Source: Longimicrobium sp. (lineage in GTDB: Bacteria > Gemmatimonadota > Gemmatimonadetes > Longimicrobiales > Longimicrobiaceae). From it: a stretch of DNA of 51,080 nt. The notes under the pieces were generated by a model, which made no database searches, had not been told where the DNA came from, and was given only the letters and a program-made list of their open reading frames with translations. Below, piece by piece: positions 7,600-16,321 of this stretch. The stretch spans positions 1 to 51,080 of the forward strand of contig DASVWD010000074.1 of assembly GCA_036389795.1 (NCBI GenBank), given 5' to 3'. The position numbers were made by a program, and so were the translations under genes. The first letter of the stretch is position 1. Each line of letters begins with the position of its first letter.

Positions 7600-7937
7600 T
7601 GGTGGCCAGGCGGGGAGCACTCCGCGCCGCGGCCGTCCTCCTCGCCCTGGCGGCCGCGGGGTGCGCGGGGCGCGAGAGGGCTCCGCGTACCCACGCGGTG
7701 GAGATCACGGCGTTCGTCTACCGCCCGGCCGAGCTGGGCGTGGCGCCGGGCGACACCGTGGTCTTCACCAACCGCGACCCGGTGCCGCACACCGCCACGG
7801 CGGGCGACGGCTTGTGGGACTCGGGATCGATCGCGAAGGACGCGTCGTGGCGGCTGGTGGTGCCGGAGAACGGGATCGGGGCGTACAAGTGCGCCTTCCA
7901 CCCGAACATGGCGGCGAGCCTGACGCGAGGGGAGTAA
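7599..7937 (+). CDS. Cupredoxin (plastocyanin-like) lipoprotein, 112 aa
   Basis: This is a small type-1 copper protein for electron transfer outside the cytoplasm. The lipobox is AAAGC (C22). The single cupredoxin domain has ligands H64 (VPHTAT), C98, H101 and M104 (CAFHPNM), the full plastocyanin set. The compact length matches single-domain family members. It is coupled to the DUF4142 gene by a 1-nt overlap and may be controlled with it from the regulated divergent promoter. Confidence 0.88.
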   Translation: MVARRGALRAAAVLLALAAAGCAGRERAPRTHAVEITAFVYRPAELGVAPGDTVVFTNRDPVPHTATAGDGLWDSGSIAKDASWRLVVPENGIGAYKCAFHPNMAASLTRGE

Positions 7938-7962
7938 TCGTCGAGTCGGAGAAAAGACTTTT

Positions 7963-8025
7963 TCTCACGCAGAGACGCAAAGACACAGAGAAACCGCCAG
8001 GGATTCTCCGCGTCTCTGCGTGAGA
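7963..8025. repeat. CACGCAGAG-type palindrome
   Basis: The arms TCTCACGCAGAGACGC and GCGTCTCTGCGTGAGA pair perfectly over 16 bp. It lies between the convergent cupredoxin and PadR genes and could act as a bidirectional terminator. Confidence 0.75.
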
Positions 8026-8048
8026 CTATTCTTTTCAGGGTTCTGGGA

Positions 8049-8381
8049 TCACGTCCCTCCCAGCGCGAGGAGGCGCCGCACGTCCACGCCGTGCCAGAGC
8101 CGCTCCCGCATGGCGCGCGTCTCCACCAGCGCCCGCGCGCCCGCGGCGGTCACGGTGAACAGCCGCCGCGACGCGCCGCCGGTGCCCGCCCGGTCGGAGG
8201 CGACCAGCCCCTTCGCCTCCAGCCGGTCCAGCGTGGCGTACACCGCGCCCACCGCCACGCCGCGCCCCGTGGCGCTCTCGATCTCGCGGCGGACGTTGGT
8301 CCCGTACGCCTCGCCGCGCGCGCGCACCACGGCGACCATCACCTGCTCCTCGAACGATCCGAGCGGGACTTCGTCGGTCAC
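8049..8381 (-). CDS. PadR-family transcriptional regulator, 110 aa
   Basis: This is a winged-helix repressor of about 110 residues. The core includes GSFEEQVMVAVVRARGEAYG, then VGAVYATLDRLEAKGLV (recognition region and wing) and RRLFTVTAAGARAL. The GTG start at 8381 is favoured over ATG at 8408 because AGGGGAGG lies 6 nt upstream. It is followed on the same strand by no gene but lies 38 nt past the large ADOP permease gene, the usual pairing for this permease class. The 17-bp palindrome at 11080 is a candidate target. Confidence 0.9.
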   Translation of the reverse strand: MTDEVPLGSFEEQVMVAVVRARGEAYGTNVRREIESATGRGVAVGAVYATLDRLEAKGLVASDRAGTGGASRRLFTVTAAGARALVETRAMRERLWHGVDVRRLLALGGT

Positions 8382-8419
8382 GGCCGCCTCCCCTGATCGG
8401 CTGATCATACGGCCCGCAC

Positions 8420-11041
8420 TCACTGCTCGCGCAGCACCTCGGCCGGGTCCACGCGGCTGGCGCGCCACGCCGGCACGTACGCGGCGACCAGCCCCACCGT
8501 CATCAGGGCGGCGGCCGCGGCGGCCAGGGCCAGCGGGTCGGCGGCGCCGATGCCGTACAGCAGCGAGGCGAGTAGCCGGGCCAGCACGAGGGTCGCGACG
8601 ATGCCCAGCGCGATCCCGCCGCCCACCAGCGCGGCGCCGTGCCGGACGACCAGGGCGACCACGCGCGACGGCCTGAGCCCCAGCGCCACGCGGATCCCCC
8701 AGTCGCGCCGGCGGCGGCTGGCGAAGTGCGAGATCACCCCGTAGACGCCCACCGCCCCCAGCACCAGCGCCAGCCCCGTGAGCAGGGTCAGCAGCGTCAT
8801 CACCTGGCGCGCCGGCCCCACCGCCTGCGCGAGCACCCGCTCCATGGTGGTCGCCTTCTGGACGGCCACGCCGGGGGCGGTGCGCTGGATCGTGCGCCGC
8901 GCGGCGTCGAGCACCGCCGCCGCGTCCTCGGGGCGGTCGGTGCGCAGCACGAGCGTGTTCCCCTCGGGGGCGTAGGGGATCTGGTCGTAGAGCATGTAGC
9001 GCGCGGGCTCGGCCTGGTCGGTGAGGCTGCCCTCGGCGACGTCCTCCACCACGCCCACGATGCGCTCCCCGGCGCTGTCGAAGCCGGTGGAGACGAGCCG
9101 GCCGACGGGACTCACGCCGGGGAAGTACTTGCGGGCGAGCGCCTCGTTGACCACCACCGCGCGCTCGCCGCCGGGCCGGTCGGAGCCGCCGAAGAGGCGC
9201 CCCTGCCGGAGCGCGATCCCCATGGTGGGGAAGTACCCGGGCGTCACGATGCGGAAGGCCGTGGTGCTCTCCTCCAGGTCGGGGCGCCCCACCACGGCGA
9301 GGCCCCAGTTGTCGCCCGAGCCGCGCAGGGGGATCTTCTGGGCCGCGCCGGCCGAGCGCACCCCCGGCAGCTGGCCGAGCGCCGCCACCAGCTCGCGCAC
9401 CGTCTGCTGCCGGCGCTCGGTGGGGACGTCGGCGCCCAGGGCCACGTCGATCACCGCCACGCCGCGGGTGTCCACGCCCGGGTCGATGGCGTAGAGATTG
9501 GATACGCTCCGCACCAGCAGCGCGGCGCCGGCGGCCATCAGCACCCCGAGCGCCACCTCCGCCACCACCAGCCCGCCCTCCAGCCGCCCGCCGCGCCCGC
9601 CGATCCCGCCCGTGCGCTGCCGCCCCAGCGCGCTCCGCAGGTCGCCGCGCCAGAGGGCCACCACGGGTACCAGCGCCACGAGGAGCGAGGCCAGCAGGGC
9701 GACCCCCATCGCCGCCCAGAACACGCTCCAGTCCAGCGACACGCTCTCGGCCCAGGCGCCGAGCGGGAGCGCGCCCACCAGCAGGCGGAACGCCCCCGCG
9801 GCGAGCGCCGCGCCGATCCCGCCGGCCACCGCGCCCACCAGCAGCGCCTCGGCCACGAGCTGCTGGGTGAGCCGGGCGCGGTCGGCGCCCAGGGCCGTGC
9901 GCACCGCCAGCTCCGTCGTCCGCCCCTCCACCTGCCCCAGCATCAGCGCGGCCACGTTGGCGCAGGCGATGAGGAGGATGAGGGCCATGGCGGCGACCGT
10001 GGCGAGCACCGCCGGCCTGAGCTTCCCCAGGAGGAACTCGCGGACCGGGGTGAGCGAGGGCTCGCGCGTCTTGTCCCACTGCTCCGGGTACTCGAAGCGC
10101 TCGGCTAGCATGGTCTTGAGCCGGGCGAGCGGCCCGCTCATCGCGTCCACCTTCTGCCCCGGCGCCACGCGGCCCACGAAGGTGTAGCTCCCCGAGCGGC
10201 CCTCGGGGTCGAGCGGCGCGGCGAGCCAGACGCGCACCGTGGGATCGGGGAACCAGAATCCGGCCGGCATCACCCCCACCACCGTGCGGGAAACGCCGTC
10301 GAGGCGGATGCGCTTCCCCACGAGGGACGGGTCGCCCCCCAGCTCGCGCCAGAGGCCGTGGGAGAGCACGGCCACCGGCTCGGCGCCCTGGGCGTCGTCG
10401 CCCGCCTGCAGCCCGCGCCCGAGCTCCGGCCGCACGCCCAGCACCCGGAAGAGCTCCGACGACGAGGCGATGCCGGGGAGGAGGCGCGCCGGGGCGCCGC
10501 TCAGCTCCAGCGTGGCGTCCTCGGAGCGGTACGCCGCCACCTGCTGGAAGCCGGGGAAGTTGCCGCGCAGGTAGAGGAACTCCTCCTCCGTCCAGCTCGC
10601 GGGGAACCAGAAGACCGCGACCTCGTCCTCGGCCCGGTACGGCAGCGGGTCCAGCAGCAGCCCGCGCGCGACGCCGAAGATGGCGGCGGTGCCGCCGACG
10701 CCCAGCGCCAGGGTGAGCACGGCCAGCAGGGTGTAGGTGGGACGCGCGCGCAGGCGGCGCACCGCGTAGCGCGCGTCCATGATCCAGCTCTCCAGCATCG
10801 GACCTCCAGGTCGCATCCGGTTCGCCCGCGGCTCGAACCCGCTCCAGCCGCGCCACCAACTCCGCCGCAGGAGCGCGGGGACGGAGCCGAGCACCTGCCC
10901 CCACACCCACCGCCGCGCCGCCCCGCGGCCGTCGGCCGCCTCGCGCTCCGCGTGCTCGGCGGCGAGGTCGGCCAGCACCTCGTCCCGCTCGGCGTACGGC
11001 AGGAGGGCGCGCAGGATCGCGGCGGGGAGGCGGGGGAGCAT
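8420..11041 (-). CDS. ADOP-type MacB/FtsX permease, 873 aa
   Basis: This is a membrane permease of the acidobacterial duplicated orphan permease type, related to MacB but without its own ATPase nearby. The N-terminal cytoplasmic helical domain (about 1-75) includes the typical LADLAAEHAERE. It is followed by a first transmembrane helix with LALGVGGTAAIFGV, a periplasmic MacB core, a FtsX block, and a second MacB core plus FtsX block ending in WRASRVDPAEVLREQ. ATG at 11041 is chosen as the start because the conserved N-terminus begins MLPRLPAA. It forms an operon with padR. The transported substrate is unknown. Confidence 0.9.
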   Translation of the reverse strand: MLPRLPAAILRALLPYAERDEVLADLAAEHAEREAADGRGAARRWVWGQVLGSVPALLRRSWWRGWSGFEPRANRMRPGGPMLESWIMDARYAVRRLRARPTYTLLAVLTLALGVGGTAAIFGVARGLLLDPLPYRAEDEVAVFWFPASWTEEEFLYLRGNFPGFQQVAAYRSEDATLELSGAPARLLPGIASSSELFRVLGVRPELGRGLQAGDDAQGAEPVAVLSHGLWRELGGDPSLVGKRIRLDGVSRTVVGVMPAGFWFPDPTVRVWLAAPLDPEGRSGSYTFVGRVAPGQKVDAMSGPLARLKTMLAERFEYPEQWDKTREPSLTPVREFLLGKLRPAVLATVAAMALILLIACANVAALMLGQVEGRTTELAVRTALGADRARLTQQLVAEALLVGAVAGGIGAALAAGAFRLLVGALPLGAWAESVSLDWSVFWAAMGVALLASLLVALVPVVALWRGDLRSALGRQRTGGIGGRGGRLEGGLVVAEVALGVLMAAGAALLVRSVSNLYAIDPGVDTRGVAVIDVALGADVPTERRQQTVRELVAALGQLPGVRSAGAAQKIPLRGSGDNWGLAVVGRPDLEESTTAFRIVTPGYFPTMGIALRQGRLFGGSDRPGGERAVVVNEALARKYFPGVSPVGRLVSTGFDSAGERIVGVVEDVAEGSLTDQAEPARYMLYDQIPYAPEGNTLVLRTDRPEDAAAVLDAARRTIQRTAPGVAVQKATTMERVLAQAVGPARQVMTLLTLLTGLALVLGAVGVYGVISHFASRRRRDWGIRVALGLRPSRVVALVVRHGAALVGGGIALGIVATLVLARLLASLLYGIGAADPLALAAAAAALMTVGLVAAYVPAWRASRVDPAEVLREQ

Positions 11042-11079
11042 CGGTGCGCGTGGAGTAGGGCGCGGGACGGTGGTCGGTG

Positions 11080-11096
11080 ATTCTACAATGTAGAAT
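11080..11096. promoter_or_regulatory. 17-bp perfect palindrome upstream of the ADOP gene
   Basis: ATTCTACAATGTAGAAT is symmetric about its central base and lies 39 nt before the permease start, in an AT-rich pocket that also holds minus-strand -10-like TATTCT. It is a strong candidate operator, most simply for the PadR protein encoded at the other end of the operon. A BlaI-type site (TACA..TGTA) is the main alternative. Confidence 0.6.
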
Positions 11097-11206
11097 ACGG
11101 GGACGCGATCGTGCGGGTTTCGCACGACCGGGTCTTGGATGCCGGAAGGGGCGGGAAGGTTGAACGAGGCGGACATTCTTCGCCGTCCGGCCGACCAGGA
11201 ACGGCG

Positions 11207-11440
11207 TCACGCAGAGGAAGCAGAGACAGCAGAGGAAACTGCGTCCGAGCGCTGCCATCACCACACCGCCGGGCATCGTCCTGGTCCAAACAGACTGGGA
11301 ATCACACGGAAAACCAAGCAACGGAGGATTCCGGTCCTCCGTCCTCCGTTTCTCCGTGTGAGGCCTTCCGGATCTGCTATTGGAACGATCTTCCGCCAAG
11401 CGCTGTGAAGTCTTCTGCTACCTCTGCTTCCTCTGCGTGA
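11207..11440. repeat. CACGCAGAG-type palindrome containing a second palindrome
   Basis: The outer arms TCACGCAGAGGAAGCAGAG (11207-11225) and its complement (11422-11440) pair perfectly but enclose almost 200 nt instead of the usual 20-35. A second, different family member occupies the middle (11300-11363). No gene was seen in 11042-11560. Confidence 0.75.
11300..11363. repeat. Inner palindrome nested in the larger one
   Basis: ATCACACGG... (from 11301) pairs with ...CCGTGTGA (to 11361), with further pairing through CGGAGGA/TCCTCCG. It is the family type with CACACGG ends, also found at 41390. Confidence 0.7.
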
Positions 11441-11560
11441 GGCAAAGCAGTCGTCGTCGAAACACGAGAGGGAAGGGAACCCCCCAGCCGGGCCCCTCCC
11501 CCCTCGCTTCCAGGGAAGCAGGATTTCACCCTGTCCCCTGTACCGTCTTTCAGGGTCGTC

Positions 11561-12367
11561 TCAGCCCCGCCCGGAATTGCTCCCGCTGCGGCCCGAGAAG
11601 CCGTTCTCGACCTCCAGCTCCATCCTGAGCAGCCGGCCGTTCTGGGCCGACAGGTCGACCACGTTGCCGCCCTGGCGGAAGAGCGCGGCCGGGTCCAGCA
11701 GGATCGACACGTCCTGAGTGGAGCCCTCGGTCACCACCAGCGGCGGGTTCAGGTCCACCTCCACCTCGATCTCGGCCTCGATGAACACCCGGAAGGGGCG
11801 CGGCTGCCCGCCGGTGGGGGTGAAGGTGCCGGTCACCAGCATGCTGGCGTCGCGCGGCCAGTCGGGGAACTGCGCCCGGATCTGCTGGAAGAGCTGCGCG
11901 ATGCGCGCGGCCTCGGCCGGGTTCTCCTCGTCGTCGTCCAGGTCCTCCACCTCGAACTCCACCTCGCGGTAGGTGCCCGGCGGCACGGCGCCCGTCGACA
12001 CCGAGATCGGGGCGCTGGAGAGCGGAAGGTCGACGAAGAACGGCCCGGCGTCGAAGTCCTCGCAGTCGTCGACCCCGCCGTTCCTCTCGCAGGGGTTCAC
12101 GTCGTCGTCGCCCTTCAGCTCGAACTCCTCCACGATCACGCGGATGCCGTCGAAGGTGAGGGTGCCGTTGGCGCCGGTGACGACCAGCTGGCCGGCGGCG
12201 GTCTGGAAGAGCGCGCCCGACGAGGCGGAGGCGCCGGGCGCGCCCACCACGCCGAAGCGCAGGGCCACGTCGGACGCACCGCTCCCCGAGCCGGTGGGCG
12301 AATCGCTGCACGCGGCCAGGGCCAGCGGGGCGAGAGCGAGCGGGTACAGCAGCTTCCTGGCGAACAT
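11561..12367 (-). CDS. DUF4382-like lipoprotein, 268 aa
   Basis: The signal peptide ends in a lipobox (ALAAC, C20). The mature part resembles DUF4382 proteins: a beta-rich region with LTFDGIRVIVEEFELKG, an acidic Cys-containing loop (NPCERNGGVDDCEDFD), and GTYREVEFEVEDLDDD. The acidic loops suggest possible Ca2+ binding, but function is unknown. ATG at 12367 with GGAGG 8 nt upstream is chosen. It is divergent from the sigma-54 activator gene. Confidence 0.75.
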   Translation of the reverse strand: MFARKLLYPLALAPLALAACSDSPTGSGSGASDVALRFGVVGAPGASASSGALFQTAAGQLVVTGANGTLTFDGIRVIVEEFELKGDDDVNPCERNGGVDDCEDFDAGPFFVDLPLSSAPISVSTGAVPPGTYREVEFEVEDLDDDEENPAEAARIAQLFQQIRAQFPDWPRDASMLVTGTFTPTGGQPRPFRVFIEAEIEVEVDLNPPLVVTEGSTQDVSILLDPAALFRQGGNVVDLSAQNGRLLRMELEVENGFSGRSGSNSGRG

Positions 12368-12518
12368 CGTAACCTCCAATAAGGGTCTGGCGGTGGCCGC
12401 CCGTGCGGCGGTGGTGTGGTGCGGACCTGGCCCCTGGTAAGGCAACGGGTGGACCCTCGGCCGCCGTCCGGGGTTTCAGGACCCGCAAACCCGTGAAAAC
12501 ACTTGCTTTTCCCCTCGC

Positions 12519-12565
12519 ACGCCGCTCTGGCGCGATTCGATGCCGCTCGCTATAACCGTCTCGTT
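12519..12565 (+). promoter_or_regulatory. Weak candidate promoter for the sigma-54 activator
   Basis: TGGCGC is followed after 17 nt by TATAAC, about 70 nt before the GTG start. The -35 match is poor and no -24/-12 element was found. Confidence 0.25.
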
Positions 12566-12628
12566 GCGCTACACCGCTGGCGTGCGGCGAGACGCGCGCC
12601 CCGCCCGCCGGCCCCTCCCCCGACGCCC

Positions 12629-13975
12629 GTGACCGAGCTGATCGTCGTCGCACGCTCCGACAGCTTCTCCGCGCTCTGGCCGCAGCTCGCCGCCGCGGCC
12701 GGGACGAGCGCGCGCGTGGTGGAGACGGCCGAGGACGCCGCCCCCGCCGCCGACGCCCTGGCCCTGCTGGTGAACGTGGCCGGGGTGGAGGAGGAGGCCG
12801 AGCCGCTGCTCCGCGCGCTGGCGGCCGCGGGGGCGCCGCCCGCGCTGGTGGTGGGGGCCAGCGCCGACCACCGCCTGGCCGCCGCCCTCGTGCGCGCGGG
12901 CGCGGGGGATTACTTCGCCCTCCCGGGCGACCTGGAGGCGCTCCGGTCCGAGCTGGCCGACCGGGCGAAGGGGCGCGAGGCGCGCGCGGCGGGGGGCCGC
13001 CTGGCCGAGGCCGAGCGCAGCGCCTTCGACTTCGGCCGCATCATCGGCAGGAGCCCGCAGCTGCGCGCGGCGCTCGACCGGGCGGCGCGCATCATCCCCC
13101 GCGACCGCGCCACCGTGCTGGTCACCGGCGAGACGGGGACGGGGAAGGAGCTCCTGGCGCAGGCCATCCACTACAACGGCCCGCGCGCGGCCGGGGCGTT
13201 CGTGGAGCTCAACTGCAACGCCATCCCCGCCAACCTGATCGAGTCGGAGCTCTTCGGGCACGAGAAGGGGGCGTTCACCGACGCGCGCACCGCCAAGCCG
13301 GGGCTCTTCGAGGCCGCCGACGGGGGCACCCTCTTCCTGGACGAGATCGGCGACCTGCCGCTCACCCTGCAGGGGAAGCTGCTCAAGGTGCTGGAGGAGA
13401 AGCAGGTGCGGCGGCTGGGGGCGCTCAAGGGCCGCACCGTGGACGTGCGCATCATCGCCGCCACGCACGTGGACCTGGCGGCGGCGGTCAAGCGCGGCGA
13501 CTTCCGCGAGGACCTCTTCTACCGGCTGAGCGTGATCCCCATCCACCTCCCGCCGCTGCGCGACCGGGGCGAGGACGTGCTCCTGATCGCCGAGCACTTC
13601 CTGCGCACCCTCTCCCGGCAGTACGGGATGGACCCGCCGCCCGTCACCCCGGAGCTGCGCCGGGCGCTCGCCGCGCACACCTGGCCGGGGAACGTGCGCG
13701 AGCTGCGCAACTCCCTGGAGCGCGCCCTCCTCCTGGGCGACGGCGGCGTCGACCCGGCCGACCTCTTCCCCGGCCCCGCGCCCGCCGCGGCCGCGCCCGC
13801 CTCGAACGGCGCGATCCCCTTCCCGGCCACCCTGGGCGAGATCGAGCGCGCCGCCGCCTTCGCCATGGTGGAGCGCTTCGAGGGGAACAAGAGCGCGGCC
13901 GCCGAGGCGCTGGGGATCTCGCGCTCGCGGCTGTACCGGCTGCTGGAGGGGATCGAGGAGGATGTCCCGGAATGA
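12629..13975 (+). CDS. Sigma-54 dependent transcription activator, 448 aa
   Basis: An AAA+ enhancer-binding protein that remodels sigma-54 RNA polymerase. The N-terminal region (about 1-115) has the alternating pattern of a receiver domain, but the phospho-acceptor position appears to be Asn (LLVNVAG), so it is probably a pseudo-receiver. The central domain has Walker A GETGTGKE, the sigma-54 contact GAFTDA, Walker [13 protein letters not shown] and the WPGNVREL arginine region. The C-terminal Fis-type HTH includes [19 protein letters not shown]. The GTG at 12629 is preferred to earlier in-frame starts because the domain begins there. No partner kinase is adjacent. It may drive the following lipoprotein and TPR genes. 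Confidence 0.92.
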   Translation: MTELIVVARSDSFSALWPQLAAAAGTSARVVETAEDAAPAADALALLVNVAGVEEEAEPLLRALAAAGAPPALVVGASADHRLAAALVRAGAGDYFALPGDLEALRSELADRAKGREARAAGGRLAEAERSAFDFGRIIGRSPQLRAALDRAARIIPRDRATVLVTGETGTGKELLAQAIHYNGPRAAGAFVELNCNAIPANLIESELFGHEKGAFTDARTAKPGLFEAADGGTLFLDEIGDLPLTLQGKLLKVLEEKQVRRLGALKGRTVDVRIIAATHVDLAAAVKRGDFREDLFYRLSVIPIHLPPLRDRGEDVLLIAEHFLRTLSRQYGMDPPPVTPELRRALAAHTWPGNVRELRNSLERALLLGDGGVDPADLFPGPAPAAAAPASNGAIPFPATLGEIERAAAFAMVERFEGNKSAAAEALGISRSRLYRLLEGIEEDVPE

Positions 13976-14106
13976 GACACCGCGTCGCGGCCCGGGACAG
14001 GACGTTTCCGCGGAAAGCAAGGCGCCACGCGGGTTTTCACCCCGGTGCGCCCCTTGCTCCCCTTTCTGTCAACGCGAACGCGTCGCAGTGTTACTTCCCG
14101 AAGTCC

Positions 14107-14709
14107 ATGACCATGCGAATCCGAAACCGTCTCGCCGTCGCCCTGACGGCTCTCTTCGCCGCGCTCGGGGGCTGCGGCGACCCCTCGGGCCCCGAGACCG
14201 GCGTCCCCAGCGGCGACCTGATCGTGCTGCGCCAGGCCGCCGACGCCCCGGCGCTGGCGACCCGCGAGATCTCGTTCTGGGCCAAGGCCGGCGACGGGAC
14301 CGAGCGGTCGATCCCGTACGTGAACGGGGAAGACTGCCTGGAGTTCAAGATCCCCGGCAACGCCCTGCTGCGCTATCCCGACGGGAGGGCGTTCCAGCGC
14401 GGCGACTCGGTGCTGATCACCGTCCGCGTGATCGACCCCGCGCTCTTCCAGTTCGAGTTCCTCCCCGCGGGGCTCGTCTTCAGCCGCGACCACCCGGCCG
14501 AGCTGGAGATCAGCTTCCGCTACGCCGACCGCGACTTCAACGCCGACGGCGTGATCGACGACCGCGACCGGAACTTCCAGTTCAGCATCTGGCGGCAGGA
14601 GGCGGGGCAGTCCACCTGGGACGAGCTGCTGACGGCCATCGACGTGGACCTGGAAGAGGCCGAGGCCGACGTCCTGGGCTTCAGCAAGTTCATGATGGCC
14701 GGCGAATGA
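14107..14709 (+). CDS. Lipoprotein with an EF-hand/dockerin-like Ca2+ loop, 200 aa
   Basis: The signal peptide ends at LGGC (C24). The mature sequence is unrecognised overall. Near residues 140-155 it has DRDFNADGVIDDRD, a D-x-N-x-D-G-x-I-x-x-x-D calcium-binding loop as in dockerin and EF-hand proteins. Three closely spaced starts are possible; ATG at 14107 begins the signal peptide cleanly. It lies 131 nt after the activator and 4 nt before the TPR gene, so an operon is likely. Confidence 0.7.
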   Translation: MTMRIRNRLAVALTALFAALGGCGDPSGPETGVPSGDLIVLRQAADAPALATREISFWAKAGDGTERSIPYVNGEDCLEFKIPGNALLRYPDGRAFQRGDSVLITVRVIDPALFQFEFLPAGLVFSRDHPAELEISFRYADRDFNADGVIDDRDRNFQFSIWRQEAGQSTWDELLTAIDVDLEEAEADVLGFSKFMMAGE

Positions 14710-14713
14710 TCCC

Positions 14714-15724
14714 GTGACCGACGCCGCCCCCCCCGCCGGCCTCCTCGAGGAGGCGCGCACCCTCGCCGGCGGCCGGGAGTGGTCCACCCTCGTCGAAAGG
14801 CTGGGCTCCGTGTCCGAAACGGAGCTTTTCGCCGAGCCCGAGGTGGCCTTCCTCCTGGCCGACGCGCTCTGGCGCACGGGCAGCCCCGACCGGGCCGTGC
14901 CCCTGGCCGAGCGCGTGCTGGCGCTGGCGGGGCGGCGCGGCGACCGGCGGCTGTCTTTGCGCGCGCTCAACGTGCTGGGGGTGGCGCTCTTCGAGTCGGG
15001 GCGCATGCCCGAGGCCGAGGGGCGCTTCGCCGAGCTGCTGGAGCGGGCGAGCGACTGGGGCGACGTGGACTTCGCCGCGCGCGCCTCCAACGGGCTGGGG
15101 GCGCTGGCCCACCTGCGCGGCCGGCGCGACGAGGGGCTGGCGTACTTCCAGCGCGCCATCTCCGGCTACACGCGCATGGGCAACCGGCGCGGGCTGGCGC
15201 AGACGCACTACAACCTGGGCCTCGCCTTCCGCGACCTGGGCTTCGACGCCGACGCCGACGCCCACTACCGCCGGGCGATGGACTTCGCGGCCGAGAGCGA
15301 CACCGAGGAGGTGGCGGCCATCGCCGAGGCCGAGCGGGCCCTGCTGCGCGCCCGCTCGGGCGACGGGCGCCTGGCCGAGAGCATGGCGCTCAGGGCCCTG
15401 GAGCGCTTCGAGCGCCTGTCGGACCCCACGGGCACCGCCCAGGTGGTGCGCGTGCTGGCCGCGGCCGCGCGGGCCAACGGCGACGACGCCGGGGCCGAGG
15501 CGCACCTGGCCCGCGCGCTGGAGCTGGCCCGCAGCCACCCCGACCCGGTGACGCGCGCCGACGTGCAGCGCGACCGGGGGCTCCTCCTGCGCGACCTGGG
15601 GCGCGCGGCCGAGGCGCGCGAGGCGCTGGAGGAGGCCGTGGCCGGGTTCGACCAGGTCGGCGCCACCGCCGAAGCCGGGGCGCTGCGCGCGATCCTGGCC
15701 GGGCTGCCCGAGCCGCCTTCCTGA
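14714..15724 (+). CDS. Tetratricopeptide repeat protein, 336 aa
   Basis: Helical repeats of TPR type run from about residue 40 to 330. Clear units include ALNVLGVALFESGRMPEAEG, LAQTHYNLGLAFRDLGFDAD and DRGLLLRDLGRAAEAREALE. No signal peptide is seen, so it is probably a cytoplasmic scaffold or part of a regulatory complex. The GTG start is 4 nt after the preceding stop, which suggests translational coupling; no independent ribosome binding site is visible. Confidence 0.82.
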   Translation: MTDAAPPAGLLEEARTLAGGREWSTLVERLGSVSETELFAEPEVAFLLADALWRTGSPDRAVPLAERVLALAGRRGDRRLSLRALNVLGVALFESGRMPEAEGRFAELLERASDWGDVDFAARASNGLGALAHLRGRRDEGLAYFQRAISGYTRMGNRRGLAQTHYNLGLAFRDLGFDADADAHYRRAMDFAAESDTEEVAAIAEAERALLRARSGDGRLAESMALRALERFERLSDPTGTAQVVRVLAAAARANGDDAGAEAHLARALELARSHPDPVTRADVQRDRGLLLRDLGRAAEAREALEEAVAGFDQVGATAEAGALRAILAGLPEPPS

Positions 15725-15743
15725 TCGGGCGGGAGGGGAAAGC

Positions 15744-15829
15744 CTCACGCAGAGAAACAGAGAAACAGAGAAACAGAGGAACCGAGGACTCCAGTTCAGT
15801 TCTCCGTTCCTCTGTTTCTCTGGGTGAGA
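15744..15829. repeat. CACGCAGAG-type palindrome with AGAAAC iterations
   Basis: CTCACGCAGAGAAACAGAGA followed by further AGAAACAG units pairs with CTCTGTTTCTCTGGGTGAG. One mismatch at the tip distinguishes it from perfect copies. It follows the TPR gene and may serve as its terminator. Confidence 0.7.
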
Positions 15830-15965
15830 TCCAGAAAACGTCTTTTCACCGCGCTCGGCAGCCCGTGGGCGCGGACTGACCGCGCCGACGGCGCAGAGCG
15901 GACGAACGGCGGGCCGCCGTCTTCTGATGCCAGATGCGCCTGAACAGCGGAATCGGCCGAACAGA

Positions 15966-16131
15966 TGTCATCCCGAGGGGCGCGGTGGCGACCCGAGGGA
16001 TCTACTCCGCATGTCTGGTGGCCAGATGCAGTGCGCGGAGGCCGGCCTCGCTCTTGGGTGAGTAGATCCTTCGGTCGCCGCCAGGCATCGGTGGCGGGGC
16101 AGGCTCGGCGCAGCGGCTCCCTCAGGATGAC
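15966..16131. repeat. Complete TGTCATCCCGAG...CTCAGGATGAC dispersed element
   Basis: The left end TGTCATCCCGAG with GAGGGATCTACTC and the right end GAGTAGATCC with CTCAGGATGAC are imperfect inverted copies. This is a MITE-like dispersed unit. Related units or halves are at 4881, 24328, 24531, 24829 and 28700. No gene was seen in 15725-16321. Confidence 0.65.
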
Positions 16132-16321
16132 CTTCAATTGCACGAACGATCCTGAACGGTGTCCGCCGTGTGACGAGCATCTTGCTCGACCGGGCCATCC
16201 CCACGTAATCTGCGGGGCTTTCTTCGCCGGGAGCCGTGGCATCCCCCGCCCCGGTCCGCCCCCCTCGCACGCTCCTGCCGTTCGGGCGGAAGCCTGTCCG
16301 ACCCCTGTAGACAGAGAATAG

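Noticed and set aside
8091-8396. Plus-strand frame opposite padR
   Set aside because: It is an antisense shadow with no ribosome binding site or domain.
12519-12545. Sigma-54 promoter (TGGC...TGC) before the activator
   Set aside because: The GG-GC spacing is one base too long and the -12 element lacks the usual TTGC form.
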